From Tricholomella constricta (lineage: Eukaryota; Basidiomycota; Agaricomycetes; Agaricales; Lyophyllaceae), in the NCBI GenBank assembly GCA_013368375.1, contig JAACJP010000024.1, forward strand, positions 62,001 through 126,000: DNA of 64,000 nucleotides. The letters run 5' to 3'. How positions within the stretch are numbered: position 1 is the stretch's first letter; each line of letters starts with the position of its first letter. Of this stretch, positions 35,901-47,441 are shown piece after piece. The notes under the pieces were generated by a model, which worked only from the letters and a program-made list of their open reading frames with translations, was not told the origin of the DNA and searched no databases. The position numbers and the translations under genes are program-made.

Positions 35901-36763
35901 TTAGAATCCCACACCCACAGACTTATAAATACCATCATCATCCATGTTGTTGTATTTCGCCATGAAGCTGTGACGAGTCAACGCAAATGCCATCGATTTG
36001 ATCTCATGACGACTGAAGTTGATATGGAGCGCTAGCTTTCGCGTGAGTGAGTGACATAAGGTCACGAAGAGAAAACGCAGAGAAGCGGCCGAAGGTCAAA
36101 TGATCTCCAAGCTTGTGCATAAGATCGTCGTAACGTGGCGCACGTATTCACGTAAGTCCTGAAATATGCTGTATGGGAACGAATTTAACCAGACCAATCT
36201 CCGTAAACGCGCGGAACACACCTTCGTTTTTTTTAGCATGATCCACGGTTGACTATTAGTATCTGACAAGTTGAAGTTGAATACAATAACTACGGACATG
36301 CGATCACTGCGATAGATCGCATGTCCAAAAACCTAGACAAAAAAAGCGCTGGACAAGACTCATGAGATTCTGCTATCCAGCACGTTTAGCGCGGAATCGG
36401 CGGATCTCCGCTGCTCATGGTCATAAATGACGGCGTCGATGTGCTGGATGCCAATGATGGACAAGATTATCAAATGCAAGGGGGAAGAACTCCAATAGCA
36501 GACCAGCCGCTGGGCTTAGAATCCTAGTGGTTGAACATGAGTGAATGATGGAAGATGTACCTGGATCCTTCCTTGTCTGAAGCTCCGAAAGGCCGATAGA
36601 GTTGGAATGGTTGACCAGGTGTCCGTACAGCAAGTAGTTCCAAAGCCAACAAGCATAAACAAACGGTCCAGCTCGGAGTGAACTTACTAGGGAAAGGCCC
36701 CTTCAGCCCCTCTGGCAGTGACGGATTAAAGATTGAGCATAGGCTCGGGTACTTTGGGTGGCC
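35901..36763. other. intergenic region upstream of LIP2
   Basis: About 860 bases with minus-strand frames (36421-36633, 36524-36790) that look like chance openings; they show no motif and overlap the LIP2 promoter. A short inverted repeat, ATGCGATC...GATCGCAT, sits near 36298-36322. No other structure was seen. Confidence 0.45.
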
Positions 36764-37540
36764 ATGTCTCTTCCTCCAATTTTCTATCATTATTTCCGTC
36801 TACCACTGCCGTACACACAGACATTGGCTTTACAGGAGAGGCTACACCAACTTCAGCTATTGCAGAGGCGAGACGGTTTGCACAAGGACATACTTCTTCT
36901 GTTGCAGCATCGCCCGGTCTACACTGCTGGCCGTCGACAGAATGAACCCACCATTCGCGATGAACGAACCCGTTTGACCAGCATTGGGGCCGACTTCCTC
37001 ACCACAACTCGGGGCGGAGAGCTGACCTACCACGGGCCAGGCCAGATTGTCGGCTACCCGTTACTGGATCTCTCGCGATATTCGCCGACCATGGGCGCAC
37101 GGGACTACGTCTGTCGGATGCAGAAAACTTTAGAGCTGCACCTAAAGGAAGCTCATGCGATAACGCCGATACCATCAGGACACACGGGCGTGTTCCTGGA
37201 TGCCACCACGAAAATAGCAAGCATTGGAGTGCAGGTGCGACACCGGTTGACATCACACGGCTTCTCGATGAATATAACCCGCGAACCGATATCGTGGTTC
37301 GACCGCATCGTGGCGTGTGGCTTGGAGGGTGTGAATGCGGGGTCGGTGGAGACGGCTAAAGATAAAGAAGCTAATGTGGAGGACGAGATTGAGGGTCTGG
37401 TCAGCAGGTTCGGACGCTTGTACGAGCGCGAAATGGTGCGGATAGGGCCCGAGGAAGGAGGCGAAATTGGAGAAGCGATTGCAAATATGGAGGATGAGGG
37501 ATTACGAGCGGGGGCGTGGCCAATATCACCTACACGTTAG
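36764..37540 (+). CDS. LIP2: octanoyl-[acyl-carrier-protein]:protein N-octanoyltransferase (lipoate-protein ligase B type)
   Basis: Transfers octanoate from acyl carrier protein to the H protein and to E2 subunits of mitochondrial dehydrogenases, the first step of lipoate synthesis. It is a single exon from ATG 36764 (MSLPPIFYHYFRLPLPYTQT). Landmarks are LLLQHRPVYTAGRR, TTRGGELTYHGPGQIVGYPL, GHTGVFLD, the catalytic-type Lys in TKIASIGVQV, SHGFSMNI and the catalytic Cys in VACGLEGV. The acidic C-terminus ends AWPISPTR at 37540. All family landmarks are present, including the Lys and Cys. Lacking introns, it stands out from its intron-rich neighbours. Confidence 0.92.
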   Translation: MSLPPIFYHYFRLPLPYTQTLALQERLHQLQLLQRRDGLHKDILLLLQHRPVYTAGRRQNEPTIRDERTRLTSIGADFLTTTRGGELTYHGPGQIVGYPLLDLSRYSPTMGARDYVCRMQKTLELHLKEAHAITPIPSGHTGVFLDATTKIASIGVQVRHRLTSHGFSMNITREPISWFDRIVACGLEGVNAGSVETAKDKEANVEDEIEGLVSRFGRLYEREMVRIGPEEGGEIGEAIANMEDEGLRAGAWPISPTR

Positions 37541-37668
37541 ACATAGTGTATACCCCTATAAAATGACGCTAATTGCGTCGCGGATTATCACGGTAAGAGG
37601 GCGCGATCAGACTCATGAATCGAGATAAAGCTGACGTTGGACCGAATATAACTTTCATTCTTGCCACT

Positions 37669-38337
37669 ATGCGCATAGTCATCCTCGGCGCAACAGGCCC
37701 AGCTGGCATTCTCCTCATTCGCCACGCTCTCAAACAATATCAGGCATGCACAATAATCCTTTACGTCAGGTCCCCTGAGAAAGTACCAGACGATCTCAAG
37801 GCCAACTCGTCCATCATTGTTGTTCAAGGCCAGCTCGACGACAAGGAGGCGCTCATGAAGGCGATGGAGGGGGTCGACGTTGTGCTTTCTGCACTAGGAC
37901 CGAGCGTGAGGAAAGGCCCATTTCACCCATCCAACACACCTCTTGCACACGCGTATTCGAGCGTCATCGAAATCATGCACCAGAACGGAATCAAACGCCT
38001 CATATGCCTCGGCACTGCCTCTATAACGGACCCCGCCGACAAATTCAGCCTCGCATTCTCAATCTTGGTCAACGGCGTCGCTACACTGGCGAGAAACGCG
38101 TACAACGACGTCGTAGCGATTGGCAAAAACGTGCGCACGCAGGGCGCCGATTTAGATTGGACAATCGTGAGGGTGCCGGTTCTCACTGACAAGGAATCGG
38201 AGGAAGTCATTGCTGGTTATGTTGGGGATGGGAAGACAGGTACATTCTTGTCGAGGGCCGGGTTCGCGGCGTTCGTCGTGGGCGAGATAGAAAGAAAGCA
38301 GTGGATACAGAAGGCGCCCCTCATCTGCTCCGCATGA
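37669..38337 (+). CDS. NAD(P)-binding protein, NmrA/SDR-like
   Basis: An intron-free gene of about 222 residues. It begins MRIVILGATGPAGILLIRHA at 37669, a classic Rossmann GxxGxxG nucleotide-binding start; an in-frame ATG at 37615 would add 18 residues with weaker sense. Other features are VQGQLDDKEALMKAMEGVDV, VLSALGPS, IKRLICLGTASITD and LDWTIVRVPVLTD. These fit the atypical short-chain dehydrogenase family with NAD(P)H-binding (PF13460), where members act as flavin reductase-like or regulatory proteins. The classical Tyr-x3-Lys catalytic pair is not evident. It ends APLICSA at 38337. Substrate unknown. Confidence 0.87.
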   Translation: MRIVILGATGPAGILLIRHALKQYQACTIILYVRSPEKVPDDLKANSSIIVVQGQLDDKEALMKAMEGVDVVLSALGPSVRKGPFHPSNTPLAHAYSSVIEIMHQNGIKRLICLGTASITDPADKFSLAFSILVNGVATLARNAYNDVVAIGKNVRTQGADLDWTIVRVPVLTDKESEEVIAGYVGDGKTGTFLSRAGFAAFVVGEIERKQWIQKAPLICSA

Positions 38338-38412
38338 ATGATAGTATTTTCGTTCCATCGACACGGACATCTGGAATCATTACATTCGACAGCACGTACC
38401 CGTACAATTGAA

Positions 38413-39621
38413 TTAATTAGTCCAGCTCGCATGTTTTAGTAACTCCTCCCACTTGAAGTCCTCTGGAGTTTCATGAAAACACTTCAACAACTTCCCCCCC
38501 TCGCTCGCCTGGCCTTTGCCATCCCACAGGTAAAACTTTTGGGCAGCCATGGACAACAGCTGCGCGTCCTCCTGGCCCAGCATATATCGCCCCTCGCCGC
38601 CTCCTCCGCTCGCTGACGCTGGTGTGATCTCACCCCGCAGAAGCACGACCCCATGCGAATGTGCAAGGTCCGTGTAATGTGTCAGAACAAGGTATGGTGT
38701 CGCGAACGCGGCCCTCATCTTGTACTCCTGGAGGGGCGTGAAGAGAATAGTTGATGTCTTGGGGTTGGCTCCAGCCGAGGCGGGTCGTGGCGGGGTAAAG
38801 ATGTCTTCAGTTGCAGTCGGCACAGGCGGGACGTCATGGAAATTCCACTGGAGAAAGTAAAACTCGTAAGCGGTATCCTCTTCGCCTTCCGTCTTGGGCT
38901 CCATTGCAGGTTTGAGTCGGGGAACTGGCACAATGAAGGTCGAGTAACGTTCCGCAATGCCGGCCATTTTTTGATAGAGATCCAAGGGGACTGAGGCGCA
39001 GACGTAGCCCCGGCCTGTGCCACCTGATCGTGACAAATGGTAGGCGGTCCAGAGAGCACCTATTTGCGCAGGTGTATGGGGCGTCGCCATTATTTTAGCG
39101 AGGTTGAGGATAGACGACAAGGGCTGTAACATGGGCAGGAGGTCAGTAAGTCAACGTTGCTGCGGGCGCAGGCCAAAATAAAATAAGGACGGAACCTTAA
39201 CGGGAGAGGTATCTTTACGGGCGCCCGCTTGCGGCGTCAGTCGTCCTCGAGAGGTGACTTTAGAGGCAGAGGCATTGGCGGCCGCCTCTGCTTCTTGTGC
39301 TGCTTTTAATTCGCGTTTCCGACGCGCCTCTTCCGCCTGCTCTGCCTTGAGCTTATCCTTCAACTCATCGACGCTGAGGCCCTTTCTAAATTACAGTGGG
39401 TTCGATTGCAATATTCATCTGTAAGATAGTTGTCACATACTACGACGAGAAGGATGTAAGACTTCTCACTCTTCTGCTCGCTGGCGCAGCTTTTCAGCAT
39501 ACTTTGACTCGTAGTCCGCATTGGTTGTGATAGCCCGGAGGCTTCTGTAGTTTGGCCACAGACGGCCGCCAAGGGGTCGGAAGGCAGTGCCGCAAGCCTG
39601 CTTGAGGATGTGACGATGCAT
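38413..39621 (-). CDS. ATP11: mitochondrial F1-ATPase assembly chaperone ATP11
   Basis: Atp11 binds free F1 beta subunits in the matrix and prevents their aggregation during ATP synthase assembly. Read from 39621: MHRHILKQACGTAFRPLGGR, an Arg/Ala-rich mitochondrial presequence, then ADYESKYAEKLRQRAEE, a spliced GLSVDELKDKLKAEQAEEAR (intron about 39387-39468), and an Ala/Lys-rich helix. A second intron (about 39131-39200) leads to LSSILNLAKI and the family core: IGALWTAYHLSRSGGTGRGY, FIVPVPR, YEFYFLQWNFHD, TILFTPLQEYKMRAAFATPY and LVLTHYTDLAHSHGVVLLRG. It ends LKHASWTN at 38413. Domain order and length (about 345 residues) fit Atp11. Confidence 0.92.
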
Positions 39622-39893
39622 CGGAGGCGGTGGTCAGAAACGCGTGAATTGTTGCGACCTAAATACTTTTCAATAATCCGTTGAGGACCCTGATCTTCGT
39701 CCACCTGGTCGTAATTTATATATAAGTAGTACATAGATGTTTGCCACCTGATATTGAACAAATGCATTGCAATCTGCGACCAGATAGGAATTTCGCTAGC
39801 AGGAAAAATACCAAAGTATATTCCATGAGTCTCAAGACGAATACAGGCGATGGTACTACAACTATTAAGCCAGAAGACGCATAAAATCCAAAT

Positions 39894-41432
39894 CTAAATG
39901 AGGTCGCTATAGGGTAGAAGAACATCATCAATTATCGAGAATCAGACAGGTTTATGATATACGTACGCAACGTTGAGCGGCATTTCATCGATCTGGGTAT
40001 TGTAGAACTCTGCATAGACAAGTCAGTCCTGCGACGCAAAAGCACTCCTATAAAAATACTAACGTTCAATATCCCGAAGCATGGCAACATCGCTGGTGGT
40101 GACAAAGTTGATGGCAACACCCTTGCGACCGAAACGTCCACCACGACCAATACGATGGATGTAGTTCTCGCGATTGGTGGGAAGATCATAGTTGATGACA
40201 AGGGACACCTGTTGGACGTCGATTCCACGAGCGAGGAGATCGGTGGTGATGAGGACACGGGTAGAACCGGTGCGAAATTCTTTCATGAGGACCTCGCGCT
40301 GCTTTTGCTCCATGTCTCCGTGCTACACAGAAGATCGAAATTAGAAACATGATGACTGAAAAAAGCTGGCTTTCGCTCACCATGGCCGATACCGTGAATT
40401 CTCGTCCAAGCATCTGATCAGTCAACAGGTCGACCTTACGACGAGTGTTGCAGAAGATGACGGCTTGGGTAATCGTGATGGTTTCGTAAAGATCGCAGAG
40501 GGTGTCCAGCTTCCAGTCCTCTTTCTCGACTGCGATATAGAACTGCTTGATACCCTCAAGCGTCAACTCATCCTTCTTGACGAGGATGCGGACGGGGTCA
40601 CGCATGAACTTTTTGGAGACCTCCAGGACCTCAGCGGGCATGGTGGCAGAGAAAAGAGCGACCTGGGTGTCACTGGGAAGGAGCTGGAAGATCTCGTAGA
40701 TCTGGTCCTTGAAGCCCTGAGACAACATCTCATCGGCCTCATCGAGACACATGATTTTGATGCCGTCAGTCCTGAGGGCGCCGCGCTTGATCATGTCGAA
40801 GGCACGGCCAGGCGTGCCAACGACGACTTGGATCCCGTCGCGGAGTTTGGCCATATCCTCGCGGACGTTCGTGCCGCCAACACAAGCCAAGCTCTGGACA
40901 TTCATGTAGTCTCCAAGAGCAACGACGACTTTGTGAATCTGAAGAGCAAGCTCGCGGGTGGGTGCGAGGATCAAAGCCTGGGTGCCTTTGATTTCGGGAT
41001 CCAACCGTTGAAGAATGGAGACGGAGAATGTGGCGGTCTTGCCAGTTCCCGACTGGGCTTGCGCGATAACATCGTGACCCTTGACGACAGGAACAATTGC
41101 ACGCTGTTGAATAGCAGAAGGGCGTTCAAAACTGAAACAAATGAAACATTAGCTCGAGACAATATACGCAAAGCGGAAAATTTACCCGTATGCGTAGATA
41201 CCACGAAGGAGCTCAGGCTTGAGATCCATGTTATCGAAGCTGCAATGCAAAAGATGAAGACGTTGTATATCGCTAGAGGCTGAGAGAGGTTACCTATCAA
41301 CGACTTGGTCCCAATTGGACTCAATCTCGTCTACGGAGGCATCTATAAGCGTGGATTCTTCTCTGAAAGGATCGCAAATCGATTAGAAGGTGTTCTGGCG
41401 GATGGAAGATTGGACATTAATTACCCTTTCAT
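39894..41432 (-). CDS. TIF1: ATP-dependent RNA helicase eIF4A
   Basis: DEAD-box translation initiation factor 4A, which unwinds mRNA 5' UTRs within eIF4F. Spliced from about 41432 ([20 protein letters not shown]; this first small exon is the least certain part), it gives [32 protein letters not shown], motif I AQSGTGKT, Ia [10 protein letters not shown], Ib TPGR, motif II DEAD, motif [42 protein letters not shown] and motif [12 protein letters not shown]. The last exons give [18 protein letters not shown], the canonical eIF4A ending, stop at 39894-39896. The length, about 400 residues, is exactly that of eIF4A. This is a highly conserved single-domain helicase and the call is firm. Confidence 0.95.
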
Positions 41433-41929
41433 GCAATTCTAATAGGTTGAAGGGGAGTTGTAACTGCCTTCTGGGATGTGTTAGGTGGGTTTATGGGGTG
41501 GATTGACCAGACGAATCTTGTCGGTTCCGAAAGAAAATTGTCGTCGTCTGAGATTCAGGCGGAGTTCCAATCTCTTGTGATTGATCTCCTCTCCTCCACG
41601 TGGCTATTCAATTGCGGGCGAGGTGAATTCGAATCTATCTCGACCTTGCATGCAGTACGTATGACTATTTCATTGGAGTCTCCAGCATGTCTGTATTCCT
41701 CCCCTGGACCAGGGTACACATCATCTCCTTTTGTTCTTGCTTGCTTTTCTAGAAGCTCGGCTGTTCTGCCCTTATAATATTAGAGAACCTGACCCGTTGC
41801 GCGCAGGGTAGTGACATGAGGTGGCTCGAGGACGAACATCTTGCGCAGGATAACGCCATGTGGTTGATCGCATGTGCGGTAATATTATGTCTAGCTGTAC
41901 AGGCAATGGACCAAATTCAAGTCGACGGC

Positions 41930-42423
41930 TCATTTCTTCACTTCCTTCTCAAGATCTTCTTTAGCCTGTCGGGCACCTGCGGCTGCCTGTTATCTGGAAT
42001 TAGCAGCATCCGGAAATTGGCAATGTCTACAAACTTGATTCGTCTTTTGTCCCGCAAGCTCGGACGCTTTCTCAGCTTTCTCCTTCGTTTCCTCCGTCGC
42101 CGAACCTGACAAAATACATGAGATTGTAATATGGGGAAAAACGATGACAGCAGACCTAGCTTCTCTTTTGCAGTATGTGTCGCCTGCTCCCCGGTCTCGA
42201 TCGCTGAGGCGAGCCCTTTGCCAACATTCTTATTGATCTAGCGAAAATGTGGTTCAATATTATTTTGTCCGTCAAGTTGATATGATATAACCTTGTCCGC
42301 AACCTCCGAGACCTTCTCCGTGACGGTTTTGGCAGCGACCGGCGTTGAATGGAGAGCGCGGGCGTTCAAAAACGATGCGCGGACGGCCGAGGAACGTACA
42401 GATGCAACGACAGTGTTGAACAT
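41930..42423 (-). CDS. small mitochondrial LEA-like (late embryogenesis abundant) helix protein
   Basis: A small gene of four exons. The start at 42423 gives MFNTVVASVRSSAVRASFLN, an Arg/Ser/Ala leader typical of a mitochondrial presequence. The mature part is a hydrophilic Ala/Lys/Glu/Thr repeat helix: VTEKVSEVADK, INKNVGKGLASAIETGEQAT, TAKEKLGSATEETKEKAEKA, QAAAGARQAKEDLEKEVKK. Introns lie at about 42238-42291, 42108-42160 and 41986-42033. The stop is at 41930-41932. Length is about 110 residues. Such 11-mer-like amphipathic helices resemble group 3 LEA and Hsp12-type stress proteins, so a protective role under drying or heat is inferred but not shown. The upstream region has an AT-rich box near 42480. 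Confidence 0.8.
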
Positions 42424-43144
42424 GATAAGAGATGATTCAGTGTAAGATAAAATGGATTTGGTTCAGAGCGAGAGGTGGACGATATATTTATATAGGGCGT
42501 GTCAATGACGTCGTTGTGGGCCGCCCAACGTCATATCATGTAAGATAGTCAGATCGAGAACAAACCAAGTGTGGTACGCAATGTTCTAGGAAATTTCGCA
42601 AACCACTAACGAATGGTCGGAAGCTGTTGAGCTGACAAGGCCTGTCAGTAACTACGCTGAGGTGAGTGGTCAAAAAATAGGGTCTCACATAGCACGACCT
42701 TTTTCCGCAATGATGATTGAATGCGGATCGAAATTGGATTGCAGATCAAGGAGGTTGGTGAGTTGCAATATGGCACCGGCCTTGTAGCCTTTATACTCTG
42801 CGCATTGAGCGCTTTGAGGGAGCTCCGGTTCCCTCAAAGTGATCACATAGATCTACTTACACGGGAGCACTAACTTGACGGACATTTACGTAGTACGATG
42901 TTCCCTTCCATATGGCCCGCCACGCTAGGAAATAGTTCCTTCAAGAATAAAGCAAGTGAGAAAAGAAAAGTTTGCCAAGAGGGTGAGAGTGGATCGAGGG
43001 GGCTGATTCAACGATGAAGCACACTCGAGTGCACGAGTCTAGAGAGTCGGATGCACCTCTTCATGCAATGAAATTAAACCGCAACAAAGCAATCCATAGG
43101 GAGGTTTCCGCAATTATCCCAAGTATGGGTTGGCACTATGAGCT
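42424..43144. other. intergenic, no gene recognised
   Basis: About 720 bases between the LEA-like gene start and the end of the membrane-protein gene, both on the minus strand. TATATTTATATA near 42482 is a plausible TATA element for the LEA-like gene. A short inverted repeat (GAGGGAGCTCCGGTTCCCTC) lies near 42816-42835. Nothing else stands out. Confidence 0.5.
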
Positions 43145-44458
43145 CTAGATCCTAACTTTGCGGCCAACTGAACGCCCTTGATTTGATAGTATTGTTGCTG
43201 GATCCTCGTAAGCAGGCGGCGCGTCCGACGTCGATAGCACCGAGTTTCGGTGACGCTGCGAGTGATGATGTATCAGGCTTTGTTCGCCGCCAGCCTGCGA
43301 TGCGCTTACAGTCCCGCTATAAGTGGCGGCCTGGGGTGCTGACGAGGATTCCATGCGCGCAGCTTTGGAGGTGCCACGAACTGTGTATCCCATGTACCCT
43401 TGATAAGGGTCAAAGGAAGGATCAGGATTGGTCGCTCTGAGATTCGGATTGACTGTTGGCACGGTATTAGAGGAGGTCCACTGGGATGTTCGGAAGTGGG
43501 AGCCGTTCATCGACGGCGCGGGCTGCGGGAGGGCCGAGTTGTTTGGAGGGAAGCTATTTATTTGATGGTCTTTAGATTTGTCGTTGAGACGCCGCCTGCG
43601 GTTACGATAGAGAAAGAGCAACAACAAGACCACGGCAAGCGAGAATACAACGGAGCCAACGACGGCCCCTGCAATGGCGCCTGTATTGGTCTTTGAAGGC
43701 TGATCGCCTGGAATGTTTGTTCTGGATTATCCGGATGAGGGTTCGTCACATGGAAAGTCTTCATAAACTTGGATAACAGCAACTTACGTGTAGACAATTC
43801 GGTCCAGAATAACCAGCGATTTTGGTCCGTTGACATGACCATTTTGAACAGTGATCGTATGAGTGCCGGGCGCCAGTGAGGTGTTTGAATAGACCGTCAC
43901 ATTATAGTCGAAACCGGTCGTTCCAGGTGCGGGCTTGACGAATGTGCCAACGATATCGCCATCGATCAAGAAGGTCATGTCACTGTTGCCAGTGGGGCCA
44001 GACGTCGTTCGGGCAAGGATACAGACCACATACACAGCAGTTCCTGGAAAAAATGAAATACGAATTGGGGCCCATGGAAAGAGATGAATCTTCTAACCAT
44101 TGAAAGCGGCGGAGGCAGAGATTACGGTGTTTGGATAGTCGTTGCTCCCTGGAAGTGAGTTGAACTAGATGAATAAGTCAGTCCGACGAGCGATCCGGAT
44201 GCCAGAGTTTTGAATTCATACGGTGCTGTCATGCCATGTACCATTGAAAGCTTCGCTTTCGTCGGGACGGGCAGTACACCTAATGCAGTCCGCACCACTG
44301 TTCCAGGCCCCAGTCGGTTGATATATTATTTTTTGCCCAGAAAGCGGATCAGCGACGGTGTCATCGATGGTGATATTCTGGAGCGCGGCCTGCGATTGTA
44401 GGACAAGCAGCGTTATGAAAATGATGCGAAGCAATCCGAGACGTTGAGCAGGCAACAT
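43145..44458 (-). CDS. single-pass membrane protein with secreted jelly-roll-like ectodomain
   Basis: Starts at 44458, MLPAQRLGLLRIIFITLLVL, a clear signal peptide. The ectodomain has several N-glycosylation sequons (NIT, NGT, NVT, NTS), ITIDDTVADPLSGQKIIYQP, and a beta-rich C-terminal half (DGDIVGTFVKPAPGTTGFDY, SLAPGTHTITVQNGHVNGPK). One membrane span follows (IAGAVVGSVVFSLAVVLLLL) with a stop-transfer RNRRRRL, then a cytosolic tail rich in Ser, Pro and Asn that ends GRSVGRKVRI at 43145. Introns fall near 44163-44215, 44045-44100 and 43700-43788. Proteins of this build are abundant in Agaricomycetes and their role is not known; a cell-surface sensor or adhesion function is possible. Confidence 0.83.
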
Positions 44459-44835
44459 GGGCAGAGGCAAGCTTCAACTCATTGCATAGCTATGATACGT
44501 CCATCACTAAATTTGATACTTGTGATACATCCATCAGCGTCAGAAAAGACAGGGTCAGATACAGCTTCGAGATCTCGGCAGAAACTTGAGGGGAAGATGA
44601 AGGAAGTTCAAGCTCAAGTTTCAACTATAAGTAGACCCTGCGCATCCGTCTTCACCCAGAAACGGAAACTTTCGGTCGGGAGGTCCTCGGGAAGTCGAAT
44701 GGATTCAGGCTGTAGGCTGACTAACGTGTGAGGATAGGCGCAATATGATTGGCTGATGAGAAAAAATCAGTTCATGTTGGAGGTTATATGATCAAGCAAA
44801 GCCAAGGCAGAAATTCGTTGGAATTCGTCCCCACC
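44459..44835. promoter_or_regulatory. divergent region between membrane-protein gene and CYP61/ERG5
   Basis: About 380 bases between two genes transcribed away from each other. An upstream in-frame ATG for CYP61 lies at 44788, but CCCCACCATGTC at 44836 is the better context. A near-repeat of ATACGTCCATCACTA / ATACATCCATCAGCG is seen at about 44491-44540. No sterol element could be assigned. Confidence 0.45.
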
Positions 44836-46676
44836 ATGTCCGCCAACCTCAAGGACGCTTCCTTCGCTGCCTCCATGCCGTCTTCGACGCCGTCCGCCCC
44901 TCTTTATAATTTAACCGTCCCTGCTCTCCCCACCTTTGCCGGTGGAAAATCCGCCACATGGTTCTGGACGACCACTACAATCATCTTCTCTCTCCTAGCA
45001 TTGGAGCAAATCGTCTACCGATACAAGAAACGCCATCTCCCTGGTGATAAATGGACCATTCCTCTCATTGGTAAATTTGCCGACTCTATGTCGCCTACGA
45101 TGGAGGGATATAAAAAACAGTGGGACTCGGGTGCTCTGAGCGCGATCAGTGTCTTTAACATGTGAGTTACGCTGCGCTGCACCATCGGTGTTTATTTACT
45201 CTTCCGTAGCTTCATCGTTATGGCGTCCTCTAATGAGTTCTCGCGTAAAATTCTCAACTCTCCGAGCTACACTGAGCCATGCCTGGTCCACTCTGCCAAA
45301 CAAATTCTGCGCCCCGAAAATTGGTATGTTGCACTCTCACGTCCCGTCTGCTTTCCTAACCTCCTATGTCAATCAGGGTTTTCCTGAACGGCAAAGAACA
45401 CCTATCTTATCGCCGCGGCCTCAACAGTCTTTTCACCCGCAGAGCGCTTGGGTAAATATGGCCTGCTTTGAGATTTCACGCGAATTTACAGGAATTTTGC
45501 AGAATCTACCTCCCTATCCAAGAGTCTGTTACGCGCAAACATTTCGCCACATGGCTCGCCGACTCCGCGAAAACTCCCAGGGCACAACCCATCATGATGA
45601 CTGCTCGCCATTTGAACATGGACGCGTCTCTACACGTCTTCTGCGGTAAACACATTTCGGACGAGGCTGCTCTTGAGATTAGCGACAAATACTGGGCTAT
45701 CACTCAATCACTTGAGCTCGTCAACTTCCCTCTCGCGCTTCCTGGAACTAAGGTCTACAAGGCCATTCAAGCGCGCAAGGCAGCCATGCGTTGGCTTGAG
45801 CTTGCAGCCAAGCGCAGCAAGGAATCGATGGCTTCCGGTGCTGAGCCTGAATGCATGTTGGACGAATGGGTGCAGATCCTGAATGACCCCTCGTACAAAG
45901 GCAGGAGGGAGTTCAGCGACCTCGAAATGGCGATGGTTCTCTTTTCATTCTTGTTCGCGTCCCAGGACGCTATGAGCAGCGGCCTCATTTACGGATTCCA
46001 ACACATGGCCGATAATCCCGACATGCTTGCGAAAATTCGTGCTGAACAGGCCACTCTTCGCCAGGGCAACTACGACAAGCCTCTTAGCCTTGAAATGATC
46101 GATCAGATGCCTTACCTCAATGCCTTCGTCAAGGAGAGCATGCGGGTGAAACCTCCAGTCACGATGGTCAGACCATTCCATTCCACCCTTCCTAAATCGG
46201 TCGCTGATCCTGACTTCACAATCATAGGTCCCGTACAAGACAACGAGGGCTTTCCCCATTTCCGACGATTATACTGTTCCGGTCAATAGCATGGTCATCC
46301 CCTCGTTTTACAACTCCCTCCATGATCCCTCCGTCTTCGCCGAGCCCGACAAGCTCGATCCGGAACGTTGGCTCGATCCTGAGGGCTCTGCGAACAAGAA
46401 CCCCAAGAACTATATCGTTTTCGGTTCCGGACCTCACCGTTGTATCGCTCTGGAGTACGCCCACATGAACATCGTCCTCGTCCTTGCTACCGCAGCCATC
46501 ATGTTGGACATGGAACACGAGATCACACCGGAAAGCAACGAAGTCGAGTGAGTATACGTGTCCCGCTCTATTTTATCCTCTCTGATCGCGACATTTATCA
46601 TTCCAGGATCATCGCCACACTCTTCCCTAAAGATGGATGCCGCCTCAAGTTTTCACCTCGCAACCCCGATCATTAA
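44836..46676 (+). CDS. ERG5: sterol C-22 desaturase, cytochrome P450 CYP61 (ERG5)
   Basis: P450 that introduces the C22-C23 double bond in the ergosterol side chain at the ER. The start at 44836 leads to a single N-terminal anchor (WFWTTTTIIFSLLALEQIVY). Further landmarks: WTIPLIGKFADSMSPTMEGY, LSAISVFNIFIVMASS, NWVFLNGKEHLSYRRGLNSL, ALGIYLPIQESV, the I-helix region FLFASQDAMSSGLIYGFQHM, ExxR FVKESMR, YKTTRAFPISDDYTVP and the heme loop FGSGPHRCIALEYA. Introns are at about 45163-45209, 45324-45376, 45451-45495, 46167-46228 and 46548-46604. The intron near 46167 is essential; unspliced, the frame runs astray. It ends FSPRNPDH at 46676. FASQDA in place of the usual AGxDT is normal for CYP61. Confidence 0.93.
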
Positions 46677-47441
46677 CGAAGGAGGATGGATCGTTGATCT
46701 AACTAAGATATGACTTATATTATAAACGGGGGGTCCCACTGACTTGCTTTGATGCGGTGATGCAAAGCTAGAAGGCGTCCAACCCACGACGCCACAAGTA
46801 CCGTATCTGATCGCCTTACAACTGGCTGTGTCTGCCTGTGTACGAATCTATAATACATAATATACCTCTTACGACTGACCTTTTGCCGAAATCGATGTAA
46901 AACCTGTTCAGTCGGTTTTGATTTTTCAAAGGCTGGAGGTCGCACTTTTGACTTCGAAGTTTATGAAAGTCCACTTCCATGCCTTCGTCACGTGACTCGT
47001 AACTGCAAGGTGCTGGCGAACATTTCTGAGTTACAAAGCGGCAGGAGTGGCAGTAGCCAAAGCACAGAACAAGAAGAAGAACAGACGGTTTGAAGGCGTG
47101 ACTTTGGTACGAACCTGTGCCAGGTATCGAGAAATATTCTGGAAATAAACTGCTTTGTTAAAGGCGAAAGAGGCACTTGAAAGGCGCACAAGGCAAGGAC
47201 TGAGTCGGGCGTGTTACAATCCAGGAAACAAATGTTGAAATAACATTCGTCACACGGGTTATCCAAATGCCAAATCTGAGATATACGTGGATTCATGAGG
47301 AGGGGGTTCGTTGGGGGATTCACAGATAGAATCATCCGCAGTCCATGGCGCCAGCAACAGACACAATATGGTATATTGGTACATGGTCCGGTCCGATCTC
47401 AGAGCGTCAACTACGTACTTACTTGATACTAATCTGCACTC
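46677..47441. other. intergenic, convergent 3' ends
   Basis: About 765 bases between the ends of two P450 genes. Minus-strand frames at 46988-47335 and 46715-46945 are Cys/Leu/Ser-rich and look like chance. CACGTGAC occurs near 46987. No repeat or RNA gene recognised. Confidence 0.5.

Noticed and set aside
40465..41283. 272-codon plus-strand frame
   Set aside because: It is the antisense shadow of eIF4A, whose motifs are unambiguous on the minus strand.
46190..46290. Frameshift in CYP61 before the substrate-recognition strand
   Set aside because: An intron at about 46167-46228 restores the expected reading (YKTTRAFPISDDYTVP), so the gene is intact.
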